From Stomoxys calcitrans (Eukaryota > Arthropoda > Insecta > Diptera > Muscidae): a stretch of DNA of 64,000 nt. Both the position numbers and the translations under genes were made by a program. Where the stretch lies: NCBI RefSeq assembly GCF_963082655.1, contig NC_081552.1, positions 53,535,286 through 53,599,285 of the forward strand, in the 5' to 3' direction. This document shows, one piece after another, positions 21,318 through 32,598 of the stretch (its first letter is position 1; every line of letters starts with the position of its first letter). The notes beneath the pieces were generated by a model, which was not told the DNA's origin, made no database searches, and saw only the letters and a list, made by a program, of their open reading frames with translations.

Positions 21318-21612
21318 AATGCAAGTTTGCCCATGAACATTCCATTAAGGAACACGGGCAAACATTACACATAGCAATGAATGCTGTCCGATTCAAGTTT
21401 TAAGCTCAATGATAAGGGGCCTCCTTTTTATAGCCGAATCCGAACGGTGTGCCAAAGTACGTCACCTCTTTGTGGAGTAGTTTTTAAATGGCTGTCATAC
21501 CAAACGCTACAGTACCTCACAAATGTCGCCAGCATTAAGAGGGATAACCACCGCTGAAACATTTTCTGATTTTCTTGCCGGACATGCTAAACCTTGCACC
21601 ACGGTTCTTGGA
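21318..21612 (-). mobile_element. tRNA-derived SINE, reverse copy lacking the B box
   Basis: On the plus strand it reads from the SINE 3' end (GTTTGCCCATGAACATTCC ... GAACACGGGCAAAC, a short inverted repeat) through AGCTCAATGATAAGGGGCCT and CCTCACAAATGTCGCCAGCA to GGACATGCTAAACC. Compared with the 55562 copy the B-box stretch between the CAGCGG block and GGACATGCTAA is deleted. It sits inside a type 2 DINE-like element. Confidence 0.7.
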
Positions 21613-21779
21613 ACAATAAAAGCACGTTCATTGCTATATGGTTCTGATAGGTCTATATTTGGTTATAGTGGTCGTATATACATAGACCGATTTCCGAATT
21701 AAAGTTCATAGGCCAATAAAAGGTGCATTTTATAACCGATGAATGTGGTACAATGAGTTGTGATTGACCTTTACATAGC
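21613..21779 (+). repeat. DINE-like type 2 element, second segment
   Basis: GTCGTATATACATAGACCGA and TTCATAGGCCAATAAAAGG are diverged type 2 unit sequence between the SINE and the type 1 element. Confidence 0.5.
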
Positions 21780-23133
21780 TTTTTATACCCTCCACCATAA
21801 GATGGGGGGTATACTAATTTCGTCATTCTGTTTGTAACTACTCGAAATATTCGTCTGAGACCCTATAAAGTATATATATTCTTGATCGTCGTGAAATTTT
21901 ATGTCGATCTAGCCATGTCCGTCCGTCTGTACGTCCGTCCGTCCGTCTGTCCGTCCGTCCGTCTGTCTGTCGAAAGCACGCTAACTTCCGAAGGAGTAAA
22001 GCTAGCCGCTTGAAATTTTGCACAAATACTTCTTATTAGTGTAGGTCAGTTGGTATTGTAAATGGGCCATATCGGTCCATGTTTTGATATAGCTGCCATA
22101 TAAACCGATCTTGGGTCTTGACTTCCTGAGCCTCTAGAGTGCGCAATTCTTATCCGATTGGAATGAAATTTTCCAAGACGTGTTTTGTTATGATATCCAA
22201 CATTTGTGCCAAGTATGGTTCAAATCGGTACATAATCTGATATAGCTGCCATATAAACCGATCTTGGGTCTTGACTTCCTGAGCCTCTAGAGTGCGCAAT
22301 TCTTATCCGATTTGAATGAAATTTTGCACGACGTGTTTTGCTACGATATCCAATAATTGTGCCAAGTATGGTTCACATCGGTTCATAACCTGATATAGCT
22401 GCAATATAAACCGATCTTGGGTCTTGACTTCTTGAGCCTCTAGAGGGCGCAATTCTCATCCGACTAGACTGAAATTTTGCACGTAGTGTTTTAGTATCAC
22501 TTCTAACAACTGTGCTAAGTATGGTTCAATTCGGGCCATTACCTGGTATAGCTGTCATATAAACCGATCTTGGGTCTTGACTTCTTGAGCCTCTAGAGTG
22601 CGCAATTCTTATCCGATTGGAATGAAATTTTGCACGACGTGTTTTGTTATGATATCCAACAACTGTGCCAAGTATGGTTCAAATCGGTCCATAACCTGAT
22701 GTAGCTGCCATATAAACCTATCTTGTGTCTTGACTTCTTGGGCCTCTAGAGAGCGAAATTCTGATGATTTGCCTGAAATTTTGTACGACGGATCCTCTCA
22801 TGACCATCAACATACGTGTTTATTATGGTCTGAATCGGTCTATAGCCCGATACAGCTCCCATATAAATCGATCTCTCTATTTTACTTTTTGAGCCCCCAA
22901 AGGGCGCAATTCTTATTCGAATTGGCTGACATTTTACACAGGTCTCCAACATATAATTTAATTGTGGTCTAAACCGGATCATATCTTGATATCGCTCTAA
23001 TAGCAGAGCAAATCTTTTCTTATATCATTTTTTGCCTAAGAAGAGATGTCGGGAAAAGAACTGACAAAAGCGCTCCATGGTGGAGGGTATATAAGATTCG
23101 GCCCGGCCGAACTTAGCACGCTTTTACTTGTTT
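21780..23133 (+). repeat. mini-me/DINE-1-like element, type 1, with exact 153-bp units
   Basis: Complete copy: tip TTTTTATACCCTCCACCATA, core CCCTATAAAGTATATATATT, tract of GTCC/GTCT repeats at about 21917-21972, then internal units. The marker TTGGGTCTTGACTT occurs at 22111, 22264, 22417, 22570 and 22723 (one base changed in the last), exactly 153 bp apart. It ends with GCCCGGCCGAACTTAGCACG and CTTTTACTTGTTT. There are no transposase genes. It is a Helitron-like non-autonomous element by analogy with DINE-1. Confidence 0.8.
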
Positions 23134-23260
23134 GAATATGATGAAGATCGGACTATATTTAGACATAGCTGCTATAGTTCATAAATGATGCACTTTTCAC
23201 TGTATTATGACATAAGATTTTTAATAAATATGTAACCGAGGTGGTGGTTATCCAAATTTT
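23134..23260 (+). repeat. DINE-like type 2 element, third segment
   Basis: ATCGGACTATATTTAGACAT and ACCGAGGTGGTGGTTATCC match the last unit and the end (CCGAGGTGGTGGGTATCC) of the type 2 copy at 32599-34966. Confidence 0.5.
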
Positions 23261-23276
23261 TAATACCTTTTTATTG

Positions 23277-23700
23277 GTTTTTATATATCGACCACCATAG
23301 GATATATTCATTAAGTCATATCTTTTTTCGACCCTACAAAGTATACATATTTCGCATCGTCGTGGAATTCTAAGACGATTTAACGACATCCGTGTATCTG
23401 TCCGTCCGTCTGTTGTTATCACTCTACAGCCTTCAAAATTTGAGATATTGAGCTGAAATTTGGCACTGATACGTCTTTTTTCTGCCATATAGACCGATCT
23501 GCCGATAAAGGGTCTAAAGCCCATAAAAGCTTTATTTATTAACCGAGTTTGCTGAAATTTGAAACATCCCGACATCCGACTTACATATGGTTCAGATCGG
23601 ACTATATTTAGATATAGCTGCCATATAGACCGATCTGCCGATTAAAGGTCGGAAGCCAAAAAAGCTTTGTTTATTACTCTATTTAGCTGACTTTAGATTG
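23277..23700 (+). repeat. mini-me/DINE-1-like repeat, type 2, 3'-truncated
   Basis: Tip TTTTTATATATCGACCACCA, core TTCGACCCTACAAAGTATAC, tract CTGTCCGTCCGTCTGTTG, and about two CATATAGACCGATCTGCCG units. Confidence 0.65.
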
Positions 23701-24189
23701 AAACCAAAAAACCAAAAATCAATTTCGGTAAAATGTAAAATAGTGAGATTTTTCAAGCCTCCTGACATGTAGGAACGTAGCCAGGATTTTATTGGATGGG
23801 GGGTTCGCATTAACGACGTAAAATATCCAAGAATAGAGCAGCCTTATAAAAATTCTAGCTCCAGTTAGGAAAGAGATATAGTAATAAAATTTGGATTATA
23901 GTAAAATAGACGACGGAAACCAATTACAACAATTTTCCCCTCATGTTTTGGGGGTAAATTGGCTTGTGAAAAGTCGGCAATTATTTATATCCCAAATATC
24001 AAACCAAAAAAATTTCTCAAAATTCTTAGCAGTAAGATTTCTGGAATCCAATATAAACTTATGGCAATAATCCTATTTCTTTTGACAGCAGGTTCTATTT
24101 TATGCCAAAACCATTAAATCCATTTTAAAAAATTTCTAAATTCTAAATATTTGAAAAAATTTCTACCTCAATATAAACTCTCTAAATTA
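23701..24189. other. AT-rich spacer, nothing recognised
   Basis: No coding potential or repeat structure stands out. Poly(T) runs and AAATTTC motifs only. Confidence 0.4.
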
Positions 24190-24917
24190 TAAATATGCTA
24201 GCATATCCCCGGTCACTTCGTTGCCCCCGATGGTACACCCAATATTAAGGTGTTACTGTATCGCAATTTAAATAACTTTACCCTTTACCCGTTAAGAAGG
24301 AACATTTTGAACGTTTTAGTGCCAATTTCGAGATCTTTAGCTGAATCCGTAAATAAAGTACAATTTTGTACGTTTTAGTACCTAAGTGTACAAATTAAAA
24401 ACAATCTTCCCGTCATCCGTTACATACTGCCAAGATGTACCTGTATCCCTAATTTCACAGATGTAGCTCAGTCTATAAATAAAGTACAACTCTATTCGTT
24501 TTAGTACCAAAATAAAAGGATATAAAAAAAAATCTTATAGTGGCTCGGTACATAGCGCCAAGATGTAACTGTATTCCAAATTTCAGAGCTGTAGCTCTAA
24601 TCGCAAAGAAGGTGCCATATTGAACGTTTTAGTACCGAGATTTGCGAATATCAACCAAATCATCGTCCGGTACATACTGTCAAATTGTGACTGTATTCCA
24701 AATTTCAGATCTGTAGCTCAATCTATAAAGAAAGTACTAAATAGGTCCAATTACAGCACTTAAATGCTTTTGATTGCACTCATGGTACCATTTCAACTTT
24801 TCATATTTCGTACAACTTATCGTATATTTGTCAAGACATCGATCATTTTTAGCAAATTTTTTCGCAACAACAACCATTTAAGCCAAATTTCGAAGTTCAC
24901 CTATTGTATTTCGCACC
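24190..24917 (+). repeat. Dispersed repeat with ~120-bp units (family Q), left part
   Basis: It starts GCTAGCATATCCCCGGTCAC and carries decayed tandem units with CTGTATTCCAAATTTCAGA and GTAGCTCAATCTATAAAG, plus CGTTTTAGTACC between them. It resumes at 26223 after a type 1 DINE-like insertion. Confidence 0.6.
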
Positions 24918-26222
24918 TTTTTATACCCTCCACCATAAGATGAGGGGTATACTAATTTCGTCATTCTGATTGTAACTATATTTGTCTGAGACCCCATAAA
25001 GTATATATATTCTTGATCGTCGTGAAATTTTATGCCGATCTAGCCATGTCCGTCCGTCTGTCGAAAGCACGCTAACTTCCGAAGGAGTAAAGCTAGCCGC
25101 TTGAAATTTTGCAAAAATACTTCTTATTAGTGTAGGACGGTTGGTATTGTAAATGGGCCATATCGGTCCATGTTTTGATATAGCTGCCATATAAACCTAT
25201 CTTGGGTCTTGACTTCTTGAGCCTCTAGAGTGCGCAATTCTTATCCGATTGGAATGAAATTTTGCACGACGTGTTTCGTTATAATATCCAACAACTGTGC
25301 CAAGTAAGGTTCAAATCGGTCTATAACCTGATACAGCTGCCATATAAACCGATCTTGGGTCTTGACTTCTTGAGCCTCTAGAGTGCGCAATTCTTATCCG
25401 ATTGGAATGAAATTTTGCACGACGTGTTTCGTTATAATATCCAACAACTGTGCCAAGTAAGGTTCAAATCGGTCCATATCCTGATATAGCTGTCATATAA
25501 ACCGATCTTGGGTTTTGACTTCTTGAGCCTCTAGAGTGCGCAATTCTTATCCGATTGGAATGGAATTTTGCACGACGTGTTTTGTTACGATATCCAACAA
25601 CTGTGCTAAGTATGGTTCAAATCGGTCAATAACCTTATATAGCTGTCATATAAACCGATCTTGGGTCTTGACTTTTTGAGCCTCTAGAGGGCGCAATTCT
25701 TATCCAATTTGAATGAATTTTGGCACATAGTATTTTGTTATGATATCCAACAACTGTGCCAAATATGGTTCAAATCGGTACAAAACCTGATATAGCTGCC
25801 ATATAAACCGATCTGGGATCTTGACTTCTTGAGCCTCTAGAGGTCGCAATTATTTTCCGATTTGCCTGAAATTTTGTACGACGGATTCTCTCATTACCAT
25901 TAACTTACGTGTTAATTATGGTCTGAATCGGTCTATAGCCCGATACAGCTCCCATATAAATCGATCTCTCTATTTTACTTCTTGAGCCCACAAAGGGCGC
26001 AATTCTTATTCGAATTGGCTGACATTTTATACAGGTCTCCAACATATATTTTAATTGTGGTCAAAGCCGGACCATATCTTGATATCGCTCTAATAGCAGA
26101 GGAAATCTTTTCTTATATCCTTTTTTGCCCAAGAAGAGATGCCGGGAAAAGAACTCGACAAATGCGATCCATGGTGGAGGGTATATACAATTCGGCCCGG
26201 CCTAACACGCTTTTACTTGTTT
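24918..26222 (+). repeat. mini-me/DINE-1-like element, type 1, inserted in family Q
   Basis: Complete copy from TTTTTATACCCTCCACCATA to ACACGCTTTTACTTGTTTGG. The marker TTGGGTCTTG is at 25202, 25355, 25508 and 25661 (153-bp spacing), with a diverged fifth at about 25813. The GTCY tract is short here (ATGTCCGTCCGTCTGTCG), unlike the copy at 34982. Confidence 0.8.
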
Positions 26223-26680
26223 GGTACTTTTTTGTTTCTAAATGACTAAAAACTCTTTTGGCATCCCAATTTAGGTTGCCATAGTGTACCTTAATTCCAA
26301 AATTCAAAGTTCTAGCTCAATTAACAAACAAGATACCAAAAAGTACCAATTGCGGAACTAAACGCACCATTTTTCCCACTTCCGGTACTATTTTGGGGAA
26401 ATTTTTGGCATCAATTCTTATGTTTTCGAGACGCTCTTTAATTTGAGTCTAAAATCTTAATTCTAGCCCCATTTCGTACTTTTTATGACCTAAACGTACG
26501 AATATCACAAAACCCCATCTTATCGCGTGCCTACGACCCAAAACCCCATATTCGTGCCAAATTTCGTGAGTCTAGCTTTAGCCGTTTGGGCTGGGCTTTG
26601 ATCAGTCAATCACTCGTCTCTTTGACAAATCGGACAACGGAATCGAGGGTCATATATAGTTTTTTTGAAATTTGAAATTT
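26223..26680 (+). repeat. Family Q repeat, right part
   Basis: Continues the unit theme of 24190-24917 (ACCTTAATTCCAAAATTCAA, GTTCTAGCTCAATTAAC) and ends GCCGTTTGGGCTGGGCTTTG then GATCAGTCAATCACTC. Confidence 0.55.
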
Positions 26681-26727
26681 GTCTATAGAAAATATTTTAT
26701 GAAAATATTGTTTGGGACAGATAAGTA

Positions 26728-27324
26728 AAGGGTGATTTTTTTGAGGTTAGGATTTTCATGCATTAGTATTTGACAGATCACGTGGGATTTCAGACATGGT
26801 GTCAAAGAGAAAGATGCTCTGTATGCTTTGACATTTCATCATGAATAGACTTACTGACGAGCAACGCTTGCAAATCATTGAATTTTATTACCAAAATCAG
26901 TGTTCGGTTCGAAATGTGTTCATTCACCGTTCAGCGATGAGGCTCATTTCTGGTTGAATGGCTACGTAAATAAGCAAAATTGCCGCATTTGGAGTGAAGA
27001 GCAACCAGAAGCCGTTCAAGAACTGCCCATGCATCCCGAAAAATGCACTGTTTGGTGTGGTTTGTACGCTGGTGGAATCATTGGACCGTATTTTTTCAAA
27101 GATGCTGTTGGACGCAACGTTACGGTGAATGAACACATTTCGAACCGAACACTGATTTTGGTAATAAAATTCAATGATTTGCAAGCGTTGCTCGTTAGTA
27201 AGTCTATTCATGATGAAATGTCAAAGCATACTGAGCATCTTTCTCTTTGACACCATGTCTGAAATCCCACGTGATCTGTCAAATACTAATGCATGAAAAT
27301 CCTAACCTCAAAAAAATCACCCTT
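26728..27324. mobile_element. Fold-back derivative of a Tc1/mariner-type transposon
   Basis: 597 bp flanked by TA (26726-26727 and 27325-27326). The arms 26728-26930 and 27122-27324 are 203-bp near-perfect inverted repeats. Each arm encodes the N-terminal start of a transposase (MNRL then EQRLQIIEFYYQNQCSVRNVF). The 191-bp centre (26931-27121) encodes the block that begins FSDEAHFWLNGYVNKQNCRI, which contains the first catalytic Asp. The element therefore looks like an internally deleted transposon whose 5' end was copied in inverted orientation onto the other side. It is non-autonomous. Confidence 0.85.
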
Positions 27325-27326
27325 TA

Positions 27327-27766
27327 TAATAAAAAGACTTTTAAAATGTTTATGCGAAATTTAAATTTTATTTTAAAAAAAATAGTCTCGAGGTTAGATT
27401 GTCTTTAAACAGTTCTTCCCCAAAAGTTAGTCCTTAAAAACATTCATTAAAATTTAGTCTTTAGAAGAAAGTTAATACAATTTTTAAAGAAATTTTGTCT
27501 TAAAACAATAATTTTGAGGGGGGTCCGGTCCATGCTGAAGTTTTGCAATAAGAGAATGTCTCTAGAAAAATATTGTAAAATTTTTTTTTTAGAAAAAATT
27601 TTATTAAAATTTTTATTTTACTAAGAATTTAATTACAATTTTGTCTGTAGGATAAATAATTTGAAGGCGGCCCCGGCCTCAGCAAAATGTTGTCTTTGTA
27701 GAGTATTATAATATTCTGAAATTTTGTCATTATCAAATATGTAAATGAAGATTTTGTTTAAAATAA
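27327..27766. other. AT-rich spacer
   Basis: No gene is visible. A GGGGGGTCCGGTCCATGC and GGCGGCCCCGGCCTCAG pair suggests an old dispersed repeat. Confidence 0.4.
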
Positions 27767-29249
27767 TTTTTATACCCTCCACCATAAGATGGGGGTATAC
27801 TAATTTCGTCATTCTGTTTGTAACTACTCGAAATATTCGTCTGAGACCCCATAAAGTATATATATTCTTGATCGTCGTGACATTTTATGTCGATCTAGCC
27901 ATGTCCGTCCGTCTGTCCGTCCGTCCGTCCGTCCGTCCGTCTGTCTGTCGAAAGCACGCTAACTTCCGAAGGAGTAAAGCTAGCCGCTTGAAATTTTGCA
28001 CAAATGCTTCTTATTAGTGTAGGTCGGTTGGTATTGTAAATGGGCCATATCGGTCCATGTTTTGATATAGCTGCCATATAAACCGATCTTGGGTCTTGAC
28101 TTCTTGAGCCTCTAGAGTGCGCAATTCTCACCCGATTGGAATGAAATTTTGCACGACGTGTTTTGCTATGATGTCCAATAACTGCGCCAAGTATAGTTCA
28201 AATCGGTCCATAACCTGATATAGCTGCCATATAAACCGATCTTGGGTCTTGACTTCTTGAGCCTCTAGAGTGCGCAATTCTTATCCGATAAGAATGAAAT
28301 TTTGCACAACGTATTTTGCTATGATAACCAACAACTGTGCCAAGTATGGTTCAAATCGGTCCATAACCTGATATAGCTGCCATATAAACCGATCTTGGGT
28401 CTTGACTTCTTGAGCCTCTAGGGGGCGCAATTCTTATCCGAATGGATTGGAATTTTGCACGACGTCTATTGTTATGAAACCCAACAACTATGCCGAGTAT
28501 GGTTTAAATCGGTCAATAACCTGATATAGCTGCCATATAAACCGATCTGGGGTCTTGACTTCTTGAGCCTCTAGAGGGCATAATTCTTATCCGATTTGAA
28601 TGAATTTTTGCACGAAGTATTTCGTTATGATATCCAACAACTGTGCCAAGTATGGTTGAAATCGGTCCTTAATCTGATATAGCTGTGATATAAACAGATC
28701 TGGGGATTTGACTTCTTGAGCTTCTAGAGGGCGCAATTCTTATCCGATTTGGCTGAAATTTTGCATGACGTATTTTATTTTTACTTTCAACAACTGTGTC
28801 AAATAAGTTTCAAATCGGTTCATAACCTGATATAGCTGCCATATAAACCGATCTGGGATCTTGACTTCTTGACCCCTAGAGGTCGCAATTATTATCCGAT
28901 ATGCCTGAAATTTTGTACGACGGATCCTCTCATGACCATTATGGTCTGAATCGGTCTATAGCCCGATACAGATCCCATAAAAATCGTTCTCTCTATTTTA
29001 CTTCGTGAGCCCCAATGGGCGCATTTCTTATACGAATTGGCTGAAATTTTACACAGGTCTCCAACATATAATTTAATTGTGGTCCGAACCGGTCCATATC
29101 TTGATATCGTTTTAATAGCAGAGCAACTCTTTTCTTATATCCTTTTTTGCCTAAGAAGAGATGCCGGGAAAAGAACTCGACAAATGCGATCGATGGTGGA
29201 GGGTATATAAGATTCGGCCCGGCCGAACTTAGCACGCTTTTACTTGTTT
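27767..29249 (+). repeat. mini-me/DINE-1-like element, type 1
   Basis: Complete copy: tip TTTTTATACCCTCCACCATA, core CCCCATAAAGTATATATATT, GTCC/GTCT tract at 27903-27950, at least five internal CTTGGGTCTTGACTTCTTG-type units, and the end CGGCCCGGCCGAACTTAGCA then CTTTTACTTGTTT. It is very similar to 21780-23133 and to the reverse copy 34982-36860. Confidence 0.8.
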
Positions 29250-29259
29250 ATTTTAAATT

Positions 29260-29559
29260 TTTCCTTTAGGCAAAATCATTTTGGGTGGTGCTCGAGCCCG
29301 AGGGCCTCCACCTGGCTACGTCTCTGGCTGCCCTATAGACCGATCTGCCGATAAAGGATCTGAAGCCCATACGACCTTTATCTGTTACCCAATTACGCTG
29401 AAGTTTGAAACATTGAGTTGTCTGAAGCCTATAGAAGACTATATTTATATGTAGCTCCCATATTGACTGAACTTCCAATTCATAGTCTTAATCCAATAAA
29501 AAGCGGGTTAATTGCCTGATTTCGTTGAAACTGTTACTATGTTGTGTAGGAGTCCTCGG
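29260..29559 (+). repeat. DINE-like type 2 fragment
   Basis: CTATAGACCGATCTGCCGAT and GAAGCCCATACGACC resemble the units at 23500-23690. No tip or end is retained. Confidence 0.5.
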
Positions 29560-31151
29560 GACCTGAATAAAACAGGTCAATTTGTTTGTGTGTTCCTTAT
29601 AGACCCAAAAATTGCCGAATCAATTTTCTTGAAATTTTCACAGATGGTGCATAATGATCCCGTGATGAAAATAGGGTTCTACATTTTTTGATATCTGAAG
29701 GGGGAGCGGACCCTCCCCTTTACCCAAATTTCAGAAACGCCAGATCTCGAGGATGAATGGTGCGATTTAAGCGAAATTTTGGGTGCCGTATTACTGTAAC
29801 CTAAAAACAAAAATTTGTTATACAAATTCTGGATGGGGTATCTAGGGGGGCTGCCCCACCCTAAAACCTACCAACCATATATTTACACCAATCACGACAA
29901 TATGGGACTCAAATGAAAGGTATTTAGGATAAGAAAACGAATCTGATATCCAATTGTCGGACCAAGTGTTAGGGGGACCACTTCAACCCCCATAACACCC
30001 CTAAATCGGACATATTTACCAACCACGGCAATAAGAATCTGATATCCAAATGTGGAACCACGTTTCTGGGAGTCTTATTGCTGACCATGGGAATATGGGG
30101 CTTAAATAAATGGTATTTGAGTGTAGAATTCGAATCTGATATCAAAATATGGGACCAAGTGTTTGGGGGGCCGCCTCTCCCCAAAAACATGCCCCAAAGG
30201 GGACAAATTTATGACCATAGCCATATGGGGCACAAATGAGAGGTCTTTGGGAGTATAGCACGAGTTTTTGTATCAATATTCGGGAAAGTGTCTATGGGGC
30301 CATCCCACCCCCATAACACCACCCATATAGGAAGTATTTGCTAACCATTGCAATATGGGGCTCAAATAAGAGGTATTTTAAAATAGACCAAGTCAATGAG
30401 TAACCGTCCCATCCCCCAAAACCTGTCATGTCTGCCGACTATGGAAGTATGGGGCTCAAATGAAAGGTATTTGGGAGTAGACCACGAATCTGGTACCGAC
30501 AATCGAGATCAACTGTCTGGGGGACGTCCCACCACCATAACAACCCCCAAATAGGACATATTTGCTCACCAAGACAATTTGGATCTTCAAGACAGTGGAA
30601 CTATCGATAATGATAGTTTCTTGGGCCCATACCCCCAACCTGGAAATATTTGCTGACTTTTGCAATAAGGGTTTCAAATGAAAGGCATTTGAGATTAGAA
30701 AACGAATTTGATATTTAATTTCGAGGTCAATGCCAATATGGGGTTAAAATAAATGATATATAGATACATGAGAATAGAGCACCATGCTGATATATTTTCA
30801 GGGCTTAGTGTCTGGGGGACCACCCCACTCCCCGAAACACCCCTAAATCGGGCATATTTACCTACCATGTAAATGTGACGCTTATATGAAAGGTATTTGG
30901 GGAGTAGAGCATGAACCTCTTTCCCAAAATAGACCACAAACAGCAATTAATTACTGACCATAGCAATATGGGGCTCAAATATAGGCAGTTGGGAGTAGAA
31001 TACGAATATCCAAATGTGAGACCATGTGACTCAAATGAAAGGTATTTGAGATTAGAAAACTAATTTGAAAACCCAATTTGGGGCCAAGTGTTTGTGGGAC
31101 GCCTCATCCTATAAACTCTACTTAAACCAATGACAATATAGGGTTTAAATA
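29560..31151 (-). repeat. Family G dispersed repeat, long reverse copy, part 1
   Basis: Repeating modules on the plus strand of the kind ATATGGGGCTCAAATGAAAG, GGTATTTGGGAGTAGA and GGGGGACCACTTCAACCCC recur about every 90-120 bp. This is the reverse complement of the 20162-20950 modules. A mariner element interrupts it at 31152 and it resumes at 32269. Confidence 0.65.
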
Positions 31152-31321
31152 TTGGGTTGCTCAAAAAGTAATTGCGGATTTTTCATATAGTCGGCGTTGA
31201 CAAATTTCTTCAACGGCTTGTGACTCTGTAATTGCATTCTTTCTTCTGTCAGTTATCAGCTGTTACTTTTAGCTTGCTTTAGAAAAAAAGGGCGCGAAAT
31301 TTTGTTTACATTTGTTTGTTT

Positions 31322-31362
31322 GGCGGCAATTTTAATATGGAGCCCATATTAAAATTGCCGCC
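31322..31362. repeat. Perfect 19-bp hairpin at the mariner start codon
   Basis: 31322-31340 (GGCGGCAATTTTAATATGG) and 31344-31362 are exact reverse complements around the loop AGC. The stem contains the apparent transposase ATG (31337). Confidence 0.85.
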
Positions 31363-32210
31363 GTAAAGGAAAAAACGCGGAGCAGGTTGCTAAAAAAGTT
31401 ACGAGATGTGTATGGTGATAAAGCCCTAAAAGGAAGACAGTGCCAAAATTGGTTTCGCAAATTCCGTTCTGGAGATTTTTCACTTAAAAATGAGCCACGT
31501 TCAGGTCGGCCAAATGAAGTTGATGATGACCAAATCAAAGCATTAATCGAATTGGATCGTCATGTGACTGAGCGTGAGATAGGAGAGAAGTTAAATATAC
31601 CAAAATCAACCGTTCATTATCACATAAAAAGTCTTGGAGTGGTGAAAAAGCTTGATATTTGGGTACCACATGCATTGAAAGAAATTCATTTAACAAACCG
31701 AAGAATCAACGCTTGTGCACCTTATGCACCTTAAACGCAATGAATTCGATCCGTTTTTAAAACGAATCATAACTGGAGATGAAAAATGGATTGATCATGG
31801 TCCAAGCATGGTGAACCAGCTCAAACCACTTCAAAGGCTGATATCCACCAAAAGAAGGTTATGCTGTCTGTCTGTCGGTGGAATTGGAAGTGTGGTATAT
31901 TTTGAGCTGCTTCCAAGGAACCAAACGATTAATGCGGATGTTTGCTGTCAACAAACTGAGTTAGCTTGGCTGGGAACTTTTGAAGCATCCACCATATAGC
32001 CCTGACCTTGCACCATCAGACTACCATTTATTTCGATCTTTGCAGAACTCCTTAAATGGTAAAACTCTCGGCAATGATGAGGCTATAAAATCGCACTTGG
32101 TTCAGTTTTTTGCAGATAAAGGCCAAAAGTTCTATGAGCGTGGAATGCTAAATTTGCCAGGAAGATGGCAAAAGGTTATCGAACAAAATGGCAATTATAG
32201 ATTTGATTAA
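31337..32210 (+). pseudogene. mariner transposase pseudogene (DD34D type)
   Basis: The N-terminal region reads GKNAEQVAKK, then after a +1 shift near 31395 LRDVYGDKALKGRQCQNWF and SGDFSLKNEPRSGRP (helix-turn-helix and linker). The catalytic region has TGDEKWI (first Asp) and, in another frame, HPPYSPDLAPSDYHLFRSLQ (third Asp). The block that should carry HDNARPH with the second Asp is deleted near 31950-31980. The YNN-type segment after GDEKWI is also scrambled. The C terminus (RWQKVIEQNG) is readable. Three frames are needed to read it through, so it is dead. Confidence 0.85.
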
Positions 32211-32268
32211 AATTCATTCTAAGTTTTATTTTTCTTTTAAAAAATCCGCAATTACCTTTTGGGCAACC

Positions 32269-32480
32269 TAAATGGTATTTGAGACAAGAGCACAATGCTG
32301 ATATTTGTTTTCGGGGTCAAGCGTCTGAGGGACCACCTCACCCCTCACCCCCGAAAACACTCCTAAATCGGGCATCATGAGAATATCGAGCAGAAAAAAA
32401 GTCCTTTTAGACCCTCCCAGCGAATTCGTCAAAGATCATATGGAATTCAGGTAAAGACACTTATATTGCTATACTGTTAG
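32269..32480 (-). repeat. Family G dispersed repeat, part 2
   Basis: Resumes with AATGGTATTTGAGACAAGAG and CCTAAATCGGGCAT, continuing the module interrupted by the mariner insertion. Confidence 0.55.
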
Positions 32481-32598
32481 TCAAGCGATATGCATATATT
32501 GGGTTGCCCAAAAAGTAATTGCGGATTTTTTAAAAGAAAGTAAATGCATTTTTAATAAAACTTAGAATGAACTTTAATCAAATATACTTTTTTACACG

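Larger units (their letters stand above)
31152..32268 (+). mobile_element. mariner-family transposon, inactive
   Basis: The ends TTGGGTTGCTCAAAAAGTAA and (reverse complement) GGTTGCCCAAAAGGTAATTG, each followed by TGCGGATTTTT, flank a decayed transposase. TA is present on both sides. The empty site in sister modules of the host repeat (GGCTTAAATAAATGG) confirms the insertion point. The same ends bound the 237-bp MITE at 62000-62236 and the exploded MITE at 32499-36973. Confidence 0.85.

Noticed and set aside
26900..27250. Intact 116-residue transposase-like protein
   Set aside because: The frame runs from the left arm through the centre into the antisense of the right arm, so both ends are nonsense and only the 191-bp centre is real transposase sequence.
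31152..32268. Domesticated mariner transposase
   Set aside because: Frameshifts, a deleted second catalytic Asp block and intact TIR and TA flanks show an ordinary dead transposon.
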